DNA of 64,000 nucleotides from Datisca glomerata (GCA_003255025.1 QANY01013423.1:1105779-1169778); one strand, 5' to 3'; shown: positions 32,940-47,000, counted from the stretch's first letter. Numbers and translations: made by a program. Notes: generated by a model not told the origin, from the sequence alone.

Positions 32940-35900
32940 GGTTTGACCTCTCAGCTTACCTATCTCCTTGTGGATAATAGGGTGTGGAGAATCGGTTGAT
33001 GATTTTCAAGTCTTCGTAAAAGGTTGTTACCATGTTCCTTGTGAACTGGAGTCCGTTGTCAGATACGAGGACCAGGGGAATTCTATATCGGCATACTCTG
33101 TTCTTCCACGGAAACCCTTTCACCTTTACTTCACGAATTCTGGTGAAGGCTTCAAGCTCAATCCATTTGGTAAAATAATCTATTGCGACCAATAAGAAGG
33201 GTTTCTGAGTGGGTGCCGTGAGGAGTGGTCCAAAAATGTTTAGGGCCCACTGCATGAACGAACAATGAATCGTTATGATTTTTAGCTCTCCGAAGGTCAT
33301 TTTGACTATGGGTGCAAAGCATTGACACTTAGCACATTTCTTTGCATACTGATTAACGTCTTGGTGTATCTCTGACCAGTAGTATCCTTTGTTTGTCACT
33401 TCATGCGCTAAAGATTCACCCCAGTATGATTATCACATATCCATTCATGAATTTCCGCTAACACATATTGGGCTTCCTTCTCGCGTAGACACTTTAGGTG
33501 CGGGCCTACAAATGATTTCTTATACAATAATTCATTTATCAGTGTGTACCTGGTGCTCTGCTGCTGCACCTTCCTGGTGAGGGGTTTGTCTTCTAGGAAT
33601 ATTCCTTTCTTAAGATAGCATACTATGTTGTCCTACCAACTGGGTTCTCTTTTTACATCGATATCAGTTATGCCGTTCCACGGGACTAAGGCATTTGGTC
33701 TCTCCAAAAACTCCACAGGAAAGTTCCTCTCGTACGAGAATTGCAATGATGATCCTAGGTTTGCCAGTGCATCAGCGTGTCCGTTCTTAGTTCTCGGGAT
33801 CTATTGGATCCGGTAGCCTTTCAACATGCTTAGGAGGTCATTTACCCATTTTAGGTAGCTTATCATCATTTCATCTTTAGCTATGTATTCTCTCGTGACC
33901 TATTTCATGATTAGCATGGAATAAAAAAATATATTTACATATGTTACCTCATATTCCCGAGCAGGGACACTCCCGCTATTAGTGCTATATACTCCGCTTC
34001 ATTGTTTGACGCGTTGAATCCGAATGAGATGGATTGCTCCAATGTTTCTCCAATGAGGGTCTATATTCCCACCCCTGCTCCTGATCCTTTGTTATTTGAA
34101 GTACCATCAATGTATAATTTCCAAGGCCTAATCTCAATTTCTTCGTGAGGTCCCCTTTTGACTTCTCCTTCAATGAAGTCTATAACGAAGTTTGCTAGTG
34201 CCTGCCCTTTAATTGAGGTTTTGGACTTGTAATGAATGTCACACTGGCTTAGCTCAATCGACCATTTCACCATTCTCCCGCTTATCTCTAGATAGTGCAG
34301 AAGACTCTTGACAGGTGAATCCATCAACACTCTTATGCTATGTGCCTGAAAGTAGGGTCTTAGTTTTTGTGTAGTGGTCACAAGGGTCGGCTCTAACTTC
34401 TCCACCCGTTTATACCTCACCTCGGCCACTACGAGGCTTTTAATGATGAAGGATATGGGCATCTACTTTCTTTCCTCCTCTCTGATGAGTACGAAACTGA
34501 CGACGATCACCGAAATAGCAACATACATCAGGAGTTGTTCACCTAGTACCGACTTAGAGAGTAAAGGTGGAGTTTTCAGGTATTCCTTAATTCTGCTGAG
34601 AGTTTCTTTACATTCCTCGTTCCACCCGTCTGCAAAATTCTTTCTCAACTTTTCCAATAATATTTTACATGAATATGTTCAGGGCGGCCAGCCTTCCCGT
34701 TAACCCTTGTGTCTCTTTTCAGTTTCATGGAGATTTCATCTCCATAATTTCCTTCATTTGGTCTAGGTTTACTTCGATTCCCCGCTGCATTACCAGGTGC
34801 CTGAGGAATTTCCTACAGCTACCCCGAACGTACACTTTTGTAGATTTAGCTACATGGAGTTTTCTCTTAGAACTCTGGATTTAGCTTCACGGAGTTTTCT
34901 GGCTTTTTACCAACATGTCGCCTACGTAGACTTCCATGCTTTTCCCGATCTGTTCACAAAAGACTTTGTTCACCAGACTTTGATATGTAACACTACGTTT
35001 TTCACTCCAAATGACATAACTTTATAACAACAGGTATCATATTCAGTAATAAAGGAAGTTTTTTCCTGATCATGTTAAAACATTTTTACATGATTGTATC
35101 CGGATTATACGTCAATGAAGCTGAGTAACTCGTGTTCCAAAGTGGCATTAACCATTTAATCTATCCTAGGCAATGCGTATATATCTTTGGGACAAGCTTT
35201 ATTCAAATCGGTGAAGTTCACACATATTCTCCACTTTCCACTTTTATTCTGCACCATTACCACGTTGACTAACAACTCTGGGTAGTATAATTCCCAAACA
35301 AAACCTCCTACCAAGAGTTTTTTGACTTCTTCCTTGATTTCCTGACTCTGTTCTGGGGTAAAACTCCTCTTCCCCTGCTTTACTTACTTCACAATGGGAT
35401 CCATATTTAACTTTTGACAGATGATTTCTTTGGGGATGTTTGGCATCTCTTGTGTCGTAGTTGCAAACACATCCTTGTTTTCCTTTAGGAATTTCACTAA
35501 CTTTTATTTTTCACTTCTTTCGAGTCAGGAACCAACATTTATTTTCCCTCAGGAATTTCACTAACTTTTCTTTTTCACTTCCTCCAAGCATACAAGTTCC
35601 GTTTCTTCCCCCGCCTCGTACCCGAGACCGTATTTCCTATCTTTATGTGATTGCTATAAATCCGCGGGTCACTTGCCTTCTACCTTTTATGTTTCCCACT
35701 TCTTGACGGATTCTAGAGTGGTCACGGAGCATGTGCGGGCAGCAAATTGGTCTCCCCTTATCATTTTAACTCCCTCTAGTGACAAGTATTTTAGCACTTG
35801 GTATAAAGTTGAAGGGACGAATTTATTTTTATGGAGCCACGTTTTTTGCAGGATACGTTCTATGGGGACGATGTGCTCACTATCATGAAACTCAGTCATA

Positions 35901-36250
35901 TAGTTGAAGGGGTCTGCATTCATCGGGAGAACAAGGATTCCCCCTGAGTAGCTGATGGCTCTATTAAAGCCTATCAACAACTATGAAGTTCCTTGTAGCT
36001 CCTATTCTCCCATTGACATTTTCTCCAAGTTTGCCTTGTATAAAATGCTCACTACACCCCGGTAGTCCACCATGACTTTCCTTAGCAAGCAATTATTGAC
36101 TTCTATCAAAAGAAAGAGCATCATTGTAATGCCCATCATGCTCCAAGTTTGGATCATCGAATACTAGTGAGGGATTACCGCTAACACTTGGGGGTTCTTC
36201 TAGGCACTTTTCCAATATTGGTTTTTACAGTAGATCTTTCTTTCCTTCCT
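32940..36250 (-). pseudogene. Tat element pol: protease, RT, RNase H, archaeal RNase H, integrase (broken)
   Basis: Minus strand, in gene order. The protease and its flank (about 35690-36200) include KTWLHKNKFVPSTLYQVLKY and MIRGDQFAARTC. RT (about 34660-35400) includes SGKWRICVNFTDLNKACPKD and IYALPRID. RNase H follows (about 34290-34660). The archaeal-type RNase H (33985-34290) has KGQALANFVIDF and WKLYIDGTSNNKGSGAGVG. Integrase (about 32940-33590) has a zinc region ending CAKCQCFAP and the core residues AIDYFTKWIE and VSDNGLQF, ending near YYPQGDR, just before the expected glutamate segment. Frameshifts and stops break it repeatedly. The proteins would process the polyprotein, copy RNA to cDNA and insert it. 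Confidence 0.8.
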
Positions 36251-36389
36251 CGATATCCCTTCCTTCTCTCTGTGAGTACAATAACTGTGTCGACGATGCA
36301 GAGGGGTTAGTTCCCATTGCCTTTCTTGCCTTCTCCTGTGATTGTCCTTTTCTGTTTTTTATTTCTGTTCTCCTTTTTTTTTTATGAAC

Positions 36390-37790
36390 TGACTAAGGTA
36401 CCCATCTTTGATTAGCTAATCGATGCAATCTTTAAGATGGACACAATCCCTCTATAATGTCCGATGATCCTATTAAAGGAGCAGTACTTATTTTTATCCT
36501 TGTAGCTTAGTTCTTTTATAAGCGGGGCCGGTCTCTTGATACAAGGCTTGTCCTTGATCATATCCATGATTTGGTTCACTGATATGGTTAGCCGAGTGTA
36601 GACCTTATCACTCGGGTGTACCCTGTCTAAGTCCCACATTCGATATCCCATTCTCTCATTCTCCTATCTTTTCTTTCAGTCCTGTCAGCCTTTGTCCTTT
36701 CAGATTTCAAACTTCTTTCACATTTTCTTGATTCCTCAGTCTTTTGTTTGGCAGTCTTAGGCAAGCTCTTTTTCTCTTCCTCTAGAGTAATATAGGCTTG
36801 TGCCCACTAGAAGGTTTCTGCCATGGACAATGGCTTCATTTTAGATAGATTTTCGAACAAGGGTGAGTTCAAGTCTAACCCCCGTCTGAAGGCCAGTCTT
36901 TCAACTCGATCATCACAACTCTCAACGTTTTCCATTTCATCCTTAAATATGTAGGTGTATTCCCGTATAGACTCCCCTCCCTTAGCAGAAGTTTTTAAGA
37001 GATACTATGTGCCCTCCATGACCTCTGATAGGTAGAGTACTATTCTAGAAATACATAAGACATAATAGAAAAATTAATAATCGAACGCACATGGAGGGAA
37101 TGATACCATTTCGGAGTTGTCCCGTCCAGGCTGGTTGGGAACATCCTGCACATCAGTTTATCCTCGTGTTGATACAGCACCATCACTTGTCTAAATCACC
37201 GGAGATGGTCTACGAGGTTTGTTTTCCCTTCGTAACATTTAAATTAGGGTGCCACGAACTTTCTAGGTACGAATGCTGTCAGGATTTCAGAGTTTAATAG
37301 AGTACGGGTGAGGGATTCGAGGTTGGTCTTTCCCGTACTTCACAGGTTTCTCATCTCCATCATTTTTCAGTCCAATAATTCCTCCACCGCCTTTTTTGTT
37401 ATGACCCAGGATTGGTGAGTTTCTCCCGTAGCCTCCTTCATGTGGTTTTGGGCTACTTCCTCTCGTGGTTTTCCAGTTTTACATCTTGCTTGTTGTCCCC
37501 CGATTGGATTTCTCGTTCCTCATTATTCTCCCTTTGACTGAATTTAGCACGCGTCCTTGCAGCTCTTGCTGAAGCGTGCTGATCTAGTCGTGCACAGTCT
37601 ATCATACGTTGTGCAGTGCCTCCGTGTTTCTCCTTTCTAGTTCCTGCATTCCGTTCAGGATTGTCTGTAGCATTTCTGTCGGCAGAGTTGGTTGATCAAC
37701 ATGATCGTCTCTGTTTCTGATCCCGTTGTCTTCATTACGGGCTGCATTTGATCTGGTTCTAGGCATATTTTGTATTTTTGGGGTGAGTTT
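36390..37790 (-). pseudogene. Tat element gag (broken)
   Basis: Minus-strand translation shows the C-terminal gag region with YTRLTISVNQIMDMIKDKP, then ELSYKDKNKYCSFNRIIGHY (36412-36651). This matches the Tat gag pattern in which a Lys-Tyr-Cys-x-Phe-His segment precedes a Gly-His, here degraded. Upstream blocks at 36780-37330 keep gag character (for example the Leu/Phe-rich stretch near 36860), but frames change often. The start lies near the primer-binding site at 37811-37826. No intact zinc knuckle remains. Confidence 0.6.
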
Positions 37791-37810
37791 TTTGAGTTTT
37801 TCTTTTGTCT

Positions 37811-37826
37811 CTCAATGAAAGCACCA
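37811..37826 (-). other. primer-binding-site candidate of the Tat element
   Basis: The minus strand reads TGGTGCTTTCATTGAG three bases inside the 5' LTR. This is the usual place for tRNA-primed cDNA synthesis, and similar words are common next to Tat-type 5' LTRs. The tRNA was not assigned. Confidence 0.6.
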
Positions 37827-37829
37827 AAA

Positions 37830-38363
37830 TATAAATGAATTTTTCCTATACACCAATAGAGTCTTATCAATGATCAGCGAGAAATGACTAAGAGATTAGA
37901 GAGTGAGGGAGAGAAAGAGAGAGTAGTCAATATACTCAGTAATTTTTCGAGCTGTATTCAAGATTGGATTTTCTTCATTTATTACCCAAGCCTTTATAGG
38001 CAACTAGGTGTCAAGAATAACAATTTTGTCAAAAAATAGTAAAAGGAGGGGAACGGTCACTCTCTCCCCTCCAAGAGGGGAGTGATTCCCCTCTCTCCTA
38101 TATTTTTAGAGTTTTTATTACACCCATAGGATCCCACCCATACTCGTTAGATCTTTTATCAGGTGTGGGCCCATTCACTCCATACATTTCTTTCAACTAT
38201 CTCATCTCTTAACCTTTCAATCGTCAAATAAGTCGTAGCCACGTGATCTTTTCTCGTGATTCAAATCTCCTCCTTCCCGTTCTTGAAGAGGGAGATCTTC
38301 TCACTGCTTTCTCGATTGACCCTTTTTGTCCACATGTCATGGTGCAGGTTTTCTGTCTGTTCA
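37830..38363 (-). repeat. 5' LTR of the Tat element
   Basis: 534 bp, aligning along its length to 29450-29977. The inner terminal TG is mutated to TA (TATAAATGAATTTTTCC). The outer end TCTGTCTGTTCA is followed directly by the target duplication ATATT. Confidence 0.88.
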
Positions 38364-39561
38364 ATATTATAATTATAATTAATTGAATGAAAGTGTTTCA
38401 AAATATAAGCACTCCCAAATACTCTTAGTTTTCACTACGGATGAGCTCATGATGGATGAAAACATTTTACTCAAATACTAAAGTTTATCATTTATCATCG
38501 TCTGTATCAAAATATAATATTTTAATATATTTTAAAAAGAGAAAATGAATAAACTCTTGTGATTTAACGTATAATTGCACATATAAAATTAAATAATATG
38601 AAGCATATTATTCTTTAGCACTCAAAGCTTACCAGAAATTTTCTCCGTTATTTGTCTGAATTAGGTTAGTCAAATTCCGCTCATCTTCATTTCATTTTCA
38701 TATGTGCAATAGTCTTCAAGAACTTCAAAAATGACGAAAAATTAAATTAGATTTAGAAAATTGACTGCAAAAACGTAGTTAAGTTGATGTTATATATATA
38801 TAACTAAATTAGTTACTCGAACCATTTAATATTCAAAATTAATATCATATAGCTCAAAATTTGTTAAGCTGATGTTAAAAATATTATATTTTAATTGTTC
38901 AAAAATATTATATGTTAATGTGTAGTGAAAACTTAATATTTGAGGAGTAAAAAGTTCATTATCATATAACATATTATATTTTTAAACAATTAACATATAA
39001 TATTCCGCATTACGTAAAATAGAGAAATTTTGTATATCAGATTGAAGAAAATATTCTCCATATGAGATAGAAGTATGTGAGAATTTTGATATATTTAAAA
39101 GTAGGTGTACAATATATTATTTGTTCGATCCGCTCGACCTGTTTGAGAATTTTCTTTCTTTTCTCCCGTTGTTGCGTTTCAATTAAGATGGGAAATTCTG
39201 ATATTTTTGCAGAGTTTAGAAAGATACTGAATCGAACATTTGCTAAGTGGGGTCATGAAAGCTTTAAATGCAAAAGCAACCATGAAAGTTTAAGGCCAGG
39301 GAATGAGGAGGGGGATTCTGATCCATCTTGTTGAGAACAAAAATAATTATGTTTGATCTAAATCGTTTATTTTAAAAATGCGTAAATTTTCCCATCTTAC
39401 ACGCCAAGCTCATCTATTCCGTCTGTTTCAGAACAACATAACAGATTTATTGAATATAACCCCAAAGAGGAGAAGATCTATTTCCTAGGAAAGGAGAGAA
39501 TTTGTCAAAAAAAATTTAGAAAAGACAAGTGGTCCAATTAACAAATACTGGAAGTACCTAT
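38364..39561. other. AT-rich spacer with an inverted-repeat stretch
   Basis: No supported gene. Around 38878-38930 and 38960-39012 an imperfect inverted pair built on CATATAATATT / AATATTATATG could form a hairpin and may be a decayed miniature element. A short frame at 39190-39334 (MGNSDIFAEFRKIL...) has no recognised relative. Confidence 0.4.
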
Positions 39562-41648
39562 TGTTGGGCATAGTGCTTCAAAACATGTGTTTGGACAATT
39601 TTAATATGAAATTAATGAAATCACAGTTTTTTTTATAATTATTCTTTTAAATTACAGTTGAAGAATTTATATATATAAATATATGAAAATTTTATATTCA
39701 TTAATGCGACTATGATCTTGTATAAGTACGAGAGGATTAATATATTAAAGTATGAAATCTTTAATGAATGGTTACTAGTACGGTTCACTAAGCATTATGA
39801 ATGCATGTGATCTAGATCTATACATATCAGTGATCCAGATCTGGATCACTGATATGTATAGACATTTTAGTGAATATACTTTATATAATTAGATTATATA
39901 GAACAAGATCGATCTAGATTAATATATTTATTAACTTACCGTTTATCAAAAAGATTTAATTCACATAAAAACTAATGATCATATGTAGATCAGCCTAAAT
40001 CCTAAGTAGTCATGAACTTCTATGTATGTCTTTTGAGTCTTTTGATTCCCTCTTTAAGGTTTATTTGTAAACAAGATTAATGAATTTTATTTTGGAGATT
40101 CAGTGATATGGATGGCTAGGAACATGATCTTACAAGATTTAGAATCCAATATTTTTTAAAAGATCGTATATTGGTTCTCTTAAGTGTTAAGTCTAGAATA
40201 GAATGGTTATTGATCTCAAATATATAACACGATTATAAATTGGCTGTTCACTACTGAATTAATGGTACTTAAGGATCAATATGTAATTAGAAGGGTAAAA
40301 CGATAATTTGACCAACTCTAATTTACGAACCAATAATTGGAGGACAGAACTATACAAAGTAATTATATCAATGGACTGCATGAGAATACTCTGTAAATAT
40401 ATTTTATAATTACTAAGAGTGTAATTTCATATTTATAGTGATGTAATAATGACACTAATAAATATGATTATTTAGTTGAATAGTTTAATTAGTAATCTGA
40501 TTTAATGAAGCTTAGAATTATGAGTCTATGGTCCCTGAGTCACCTCTGTACTATATAGTCTAGGATGTGATTATTTCAAGACATGAGAAAATGACTAGCT
40601 TGCATAAAGAATTAAATTTCTGGAGTAAGTATATAATTATGAGATAAATATGTGATATTAATTAATTAAGAATATTAGTTACTGTAATTTTTGGAAAGCA
40701 CAAATAAATAATTATACCGATTAATTTAATGTTGATCGATTAGTGAGATAAAATATTTGATTTATGAAATTAAATAATATTAAATCATTATGAGATAATA
40801 GTTTGATTTAGTTTATCTAATCTGTTAATTAACAGATAAGATAATTGATTGGGAGATTATATATATTAATTTTGAATTAACTGATATCTAGATATTTATC
40901 GTATTCATATAAATACTAACTTATAGGATAATTGTCATGCGACATATTAGACTACTACATGTCAGTCACTGATTTTTGAATCAGAGATTTTCAAGAGTTA
41001 CAGTAGTGCCACAAGACACATTGTATTGTCATGTGGCACTGCAACGTTGGCTCAATTGCAGTGGCTCTCACTGTAATGACATATTTGTAATTGCTTTATT
41101 ATTTTGTAAATCCCTAAAAATATGATGAGTCTTGACTTAGAAGATAAATATAGATATCATTCTATTGGCCTCAGAGGTTGTGCAACTGTGTGATTAAAGG
41201 TTAATCAAAAAGTTCTGTGAGTTTTCCTAATTTTATTCTCAGAGTTTTGTCTCATAATAGTCATTCTCCAAAATCTCTAGATTTCATGTGTTGAGTACAT
41301 ATAGAGACAGAAAATTATCTTTGATTTATTCTACGTGTCTACACACGTCCTAGTGTGCTTTGAGGATTGGCTTGGAAGATTTTGATGTGGATCTCGCAGT
41401 CTCTTGTTTGTGGGATTACAAGTTCGTTGTTTGCAAGGATGCTTGATGAGACTACAAGAGGTATAACACTTATATTTATGTATAGATATATAACGGATCT
41501 GATGAGAAAAATATTTTTTTCACTAAAAGGTTAAGAGTTTTTTTCGGAAAACGTGGCATCACAATTGTTTTTGTTGTCAATTGATAAAGCTTTAAAAGAT
41601 TTTTATAAAACCACCACGTCTCTGCCGCGCGCGTTGCTGATTCCAACA
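39562..41648 (+). repeat. 5' LTR of family X copy II
   Basis: 2087 bp, TGTTGGGCATAGTGC to GATTCCAACA. At about 40985-41065 it has a short version of the CACTGTAGTG-type repeat cluster that is longer in other copies. Confidence 0.88.
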
Positions 41649-43440
41649 ATTAGTATCAAAGCGGTCTTTATATATGTATACATTAAATATTGTGTGAGTG
41701 TTCTTACATTATTCATTATATATTTCGATATGTATGAATGAATGGTTATGTTTTCTGAATGAATGATTTAATGATGAATCGTGAATTGTATGGTGACTTT
41801 TGGATTTACGCTTTGTTCTTTATTTTCTTTAGATCTTATGCAAGCCGTTTTAGGGCATAAGAATGTTTGTGATTTTTATTTTGAATATTACGTTGTAAAA
41901 ATTTCATACGCGAGAATACGAAGAACGTATGAGATGAACGAGGAGAATAAAAGAGAAATAGGAACTTCGTTAAGGAATTCTGGCGCAGGCACTGACAATA
42001 TGATTTTCGACACTGGTGCCGCCAGCTTTCCAGTGGTAGAATTGCTGGTGGAGGATGGGTAGCCGACAGCGACGTTAGGAGTCTCCCATTACCACCGGTG
42101 GCGGCAATCGTTGTGATTGTCAGGGTATGTTTCACAGAAACCCTGATATCGTGTTGCCCTATCCCTGCGATACTTCGCGCAAACTCTAATCCTATCCTTT
42201 ATCTTTTAAAATTTGAGTTTTGAAATTTGAATTTTGAAATTTTAGAAGGATAGTTTCCATTTTAATTTTTTTGAAAATTAAAATTAATTAATTGATTAGG
42301 TTTGACCCAATTTTTATTAGACATGAAATTATTTTTACTAATCAAAATCAATTAATTTTAAAAGAATAATTAATGAGATTATTTAAATAGAAAAAATAGT
42401 TTATCATATTTACAAGAGTTTTGATTAAAGATTGAAAATTATGAAGATGGATCTCTGGTGGAGAATGAGCTATTTGAAAATATGTATTCTTGAAGTCCAT
42501 TTTATAATTTTTTTTGAATGTTATAATTTAGAAATACTCAATAGTCACTCAGTGCATCATTTATTTATTCAATTATTTAATTAAATATTTATTGATATGA
42601 TTAATAATATGACCATGCATTAGTCAATCACATGTCATACATGAAACCCCACACAACATCTCATTAGTAGAAACATGATTGATTAGGACTCTCCTAATGT
42701 TCTTATACGAATTGATTTATGAAATCAATTGCATGTAAACTGTGAAATTTTAATCAGTTAAACTTGGTCATCGCACCAATCTAAAGGCCTTAGTAACCTT
42801 TAGGATAATCGACTTTATTAAAAGTATTTTATTAAAATTTGATGAATGCAATTAATTAGTTATTTTAAAGTCACCTAATTTTGACTTAGGCTATTTAGAA
42901 AGTTAAATGAACTTAGACCAATTAAAATAGAAATACATCAATTATAAAATAGTGAGTGGGAGAAGATTGACATGTATATGTAACATATGGTCTTCATTAT
43001 TAGTACAACACCGTGAGATACAGAAAGGGCCTTGAGATGACTTTGTTTTCATCTCCCTAAGGAAGGTTTCGAACTGTATTAATATCAAGGTTGAACTTCT
43101 TAAAAAGATATGACTAAGTGATGTAATTTAAACTTGACTGACCCTAAGGCGACATATTCTAAATTGTCATAGAGTTCAAAATAATGACTTATACTCACAA
43201 AGTCACAATTAAGTTTTGAGTGTATAATTATGACTTGACTAAATAAGTGATACCTTATTATTAAAAGAGAAAATATGAGATATTTTAAGTTTGAATATAT
43301 AAGGATGAGAATATCTCATAGACAGTTGAAAATTAATCTGACTGACCCTAAGACGGCACATTAATTGTTAGGTTGTCTATTACTGCTTTACGAGCGCTTG
43401 AAAAATTAATGGTGATAACTTCATAAGATTGAAGCCAAAT
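41649..43440 (+). other. primer-binding site and long non-coding leader of copy II
   Basis: The sequence TAGTATCAAAGC, two bases inside the LTR, resembles TGGTATCAGAGC, the common copia site for initiator Met tRNA. About 1.8 kb without a usable frame follows. Conserved blocks shared with copies I and III include GAGATGACTTTGTTTTCATC near 43035 and the motif TGACTGACCCTAAG at 43134 and 43338. Confidence 0.7.
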
Positions 43441-43489
43441 TTAAATTTAATGCTAATATGTGAGAACCACAAGTTTATTTTTACTTAGG

Positions 43490-44000
43490 AATTTTCTGAG
43501 GAACCCGCTGCTAATGCCCATAAGTAGGAGCTACATGACTACTAAGTTGAAGAAATGTACTTCTGTGCATGAACATGATCAACATAATGCATGTGGCAGA
43601 AGTACATGGCGCTACCGTTGATGAGTGAACTCAAGTCGATATTATACTTGAATCACCCACACCAGCTTTTTCTGCGTTCGCCACCAGCTATGTTATTTAC
43701 AAGTTGAAATTCAACATGTCACAATTGTTGAATAAACTATAGAATTTTGAATCACTCAATAAGGGTATGACCAAAGAGGTGAGGCAAACGTTATTGAGCA
43801 AAAGCCTTCTTTCAATGTTATTAAGAACAACAAAAGGAAGAAGAACAGTAGTAAGGACAAGAGTAAGAACAAAAGAGGGAAGAAAACCAAAAAGTCACCC
43901 AAGGTCAAGAAGAACAAATGCGACATCAAACCCAAAAGAAAGTGTTTCCACTGTGGAGTTGAAGGTCACTAGAAGAGAAACTGTAGCAAGTATCTCTCCG
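43490..44000 (+). pseudogene. family X copy II gag, deleted and broken
   Basis: The frame pieces read EEPAANA (43500), then EVHGATVDE, YKLKFNMSQLLNKL, a Lys/Arg-rich linker and the zinc knuckle CFHCGVEGHxKRNC (43948-43990), where x is a stop. Copy III shows that a larger middle part of gag should lie between EEPAANA and EVHGATVDE. It has been lost here. Gag would package element RNA. Confidence 0.7.
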
Positions 44001-47000
44001 AACTGAAAAAGAAAGGTAATTGTGATTTACTTGTACTTGAAGTTTGTTTAGTGGAATATGATTTGTCATCCTGGATATTGGATTCAGGAGTCACTAACCA
44101 TGTATATTCTTCTTTGCAGAAATTTGATTCGTCAAGGGAATCGGTTGATGGTGAAGTGATAATGAGAGTTGATAATCGTGCGTTCATGTCGACAAAAACA
44201 TTGGGGGTAGTTCATTTAAGCTTTGAAAATATTTTTCTTATTTTAAACAATGTTTATTTTATTCCTGATTTCTTGTGATTTGATTTCTTTGTCGTTACTC
44301 CATGAACAATTATTTGATATTTCTTTTATTAATAAACAATTTATTATTTCGAAGAATAGATTTTAATATTTGTCATGTAAAAATTTTGAACATACTATAT
44401 ATGCTTAAGCCGACTGAGTGTGCATTTAATAATTCAAAATTTTTTAAAATAGCAAATCCTAAAAGTAACAAACGACAAAGAGTTTCTCATGATGATGACA
44501 CGTATCTATGACATGTTAGGTTCAAACATATTAATCTACATAGATTAAAACCGGTTAACAAAGCATGGTGATTTGAGAACTAAAAATTTGGACTCTTCCA
44601 GTTTGTGAATCTTGTCTAGAGAAAAAAATCACCAAGGGCTGAAGAGCAAAAGACCCGCTTGAGCTAGTAGATAGTGATGCCTGTGGACCGATCAATGTAC
44701 AAGCTAGAGGTAGGCATGAGTATTTCATCATATTTATTGACGATTACTTTAGATATGGTTATACTTACCTAATGCATAAAAAATCTGAAACTTTTAGAAA
44801 GTTTAAAGACTTCAAAGCCGAAGCTGAAAAGAAATTAGGTAAATCTTTGAAAACACTTCGATCAAATCGAGGTGGTGAATACTTGAATTTAGAATTTAAG
44901 ACTTACCCGCTGGAGTATGGCGTTCTATCCCAACTCACAACACCTAGAATGACACAATAAAATGGTGTTTCGGAAAGGAGAAACTGAACACTATTGGATA
45001 TGGTTTGGTCGATGTTAAGCTACTCAACACTACCACTCACATTCCGGGGATATGCACTTCAAAAGGCAACCGACATTTTGAATATAACACGTTCAAAGTC
45101 TGTAAGCAAGACTCCTTTAGAGTTATGGAATGGCTCCAAACCTAGTTTACTACATTTTAGTATATGTACCTATCCAACTCACATTCTTAGACCTAAGATT
45201 GAAAATTTAGACTCAAGGTCTGAAGTGTGTATATTTGTTGGCTATGCTCTAGAAACAAGAATTGTGTACTTATAGGCACAATGACCAGATGGTGTTTGTA
45301 TCCACAAATACTACTTTCCTTGAAAATGACTATATGGAAATCTACAAACCTCAGAGTAAAGTAGTTCTCAAAGAATTAGCATCTGATGAAATCAGACCAC
45401 CTTCATCATTAACTGATAAACGACAAACCAAAAGAAATCATTGTTCCTGTCCAGGAAACCCTTGTGCAACATCGTAGTGGGAGGGTTTTAAGACAATCTA
45501 TTTGCTATGAACTAGAGGCGCATGTCCATGTGTATGACATTGATAAAGACGATCCATTAACCTTTAAAAATGCAATGGAAGATCCTTAAAATGAGAAATG
45601 ACAAGATGACATGAACCAAGAAATAGAGTTGATGTACTCCAATTCTGTTAGGGAACTTGTAGATCCATCTGAAGATGTCAGGCCCATTGGATGTAAATGG
45701 ATCTTTAAGAAAAAAAGAGGTGCATAAAGGAATGTAGAGACTTATAAGGCACGACTCGTAGCCAAAGGCTATACATAAAGGGAAGAAGTTGATTATGAAG
45801 AGACATTCTCTCCCATTACCATGCTTAAATCCATTCGTATCCTTTTATCCATAGCGGCTAGTTTAGATTATGAAATATGGCAAACGAATGTCAAAACAAC
45901 TTTTCTGAATGACTCTCTTGAAGAAAGCATGTATATAATGCAACTAGAATCTTTCGTGAAAATGGGAAATATCAAAAAGTATGCAATTTGCTTAAATCCA
46001 TTTATAAATTAAAGTAAACATCAAGATCTTAGAATCTTACATTTGATAAAATTATTAAATTGTATGTCTTCGAGCAAAATGTTGATGAAACTTGTGTTTA
46101 TAAATACATCAAAGATAAGATAGTAGTTTCTTAGTTCTGGATGTAGACGATATTCTACTCATTGAGAATGATGTAGAAACTTTGTCGAAAGTAAAAAAGT
46201 GATTAGCTGAGAAATTCTAAATGAAAGATTTGTGAGAGGTGAGCTATGTTCTAGACATCCAAATCCTATGGGATAGAAAAGAAAAGCCATTGGCACTTTT
46301 TCGGACATGTTATATTGATAAGGTGCTAGAGAGATTGTAAATGAAAAATTCCAAGAAATCTCAACTACAAACTAGACATAGAATTTTCATTTTCAAGTAA
46401 CAGTGTACTAAGACACCTCAGGAGGAAGAGGATATGAGAAATGTTCCTTATGCTTCAACTGTTGGTAGTCTCATATATGTAATGTTGGGTACGAGACCAA
46501 GATATATGTTATGCAATTGAAATTTTCAGTTGTTATCAATCAAATCCTGGTTTAGAAGATTGGATTGCAGTAAAACACATTTTCAATTATATTTGGAGAA
46601 CGATAAATTATATGCTTGTTTATTCAGGTGGAGATCTGAACCCCTCTAGATATATTGATTCTGATTTTCAATAAGATAGGGACAGTTGAAAGTCAACGTC
46701 TGGATTAGTATTCACCTTAGGTGGATGAGCTGTAGTCTGGAGAAGTATTAAACAAGCCAGTACTGCAGATTTCACTATGAAAACCGAATATATAGCGGCT
46801 TGTGAAGCTGCGAAAGAAGCGATATGGCTCTGAAAGTTCTATACTGATATGAAAGTAGTTTAAGATATAGACAAGTCATTAATTATGTACCATGACAACA
46901 GTGGGACGGTAGCTAATTTCAAAGAACCGAGGAGTCACAAGAGGGGCAAGCACGTTGAGAGAGAATATCATCTTGTAAGAGAGATAATGTATCAAGTGAA

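Larger units (their letters stand above)
29450..38363 (-). mobile_element. full-length Tat-type Ty3/gypsy retrotransposon with extra antisense frame
   Basis: The 8914-bp element is bounded by LTRs (29450-29977 and 37830-38363) and an exact target duplication ATATT (29445-29449 and 38364-38368). The right (5') LTR is followed inward by a primer-binding-site candidate, and the left (3') LTR by a purine-rich tract. Inside, in minus-strand order, are gag, protease, RT, RNase H, a second archaeal-type RNase H, and integrase. Then come a 56-bp tandem array and an opposite-strand reading frame before the 3' LTR. The second RNase H and the long 3' region with tandem repeats and an antisense frame are known hallmarks of the Tat clade (Ogre, Retand, Grande). 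All frames are broken. Confidence 0.88.

Noticed and set aside
39190..39334. Short frame MGNSDIFAEFRKIL... as a small gene
   Set aside because: Under 50 codons from its best ATG, no recognised domain and no promoter or splice context; it lies in decayed spacer.
41781..42062. 93-codon frame in the family X leader as a gene
   Set aside because: Not kept open in copy I; the leader is non-coding in all copies.
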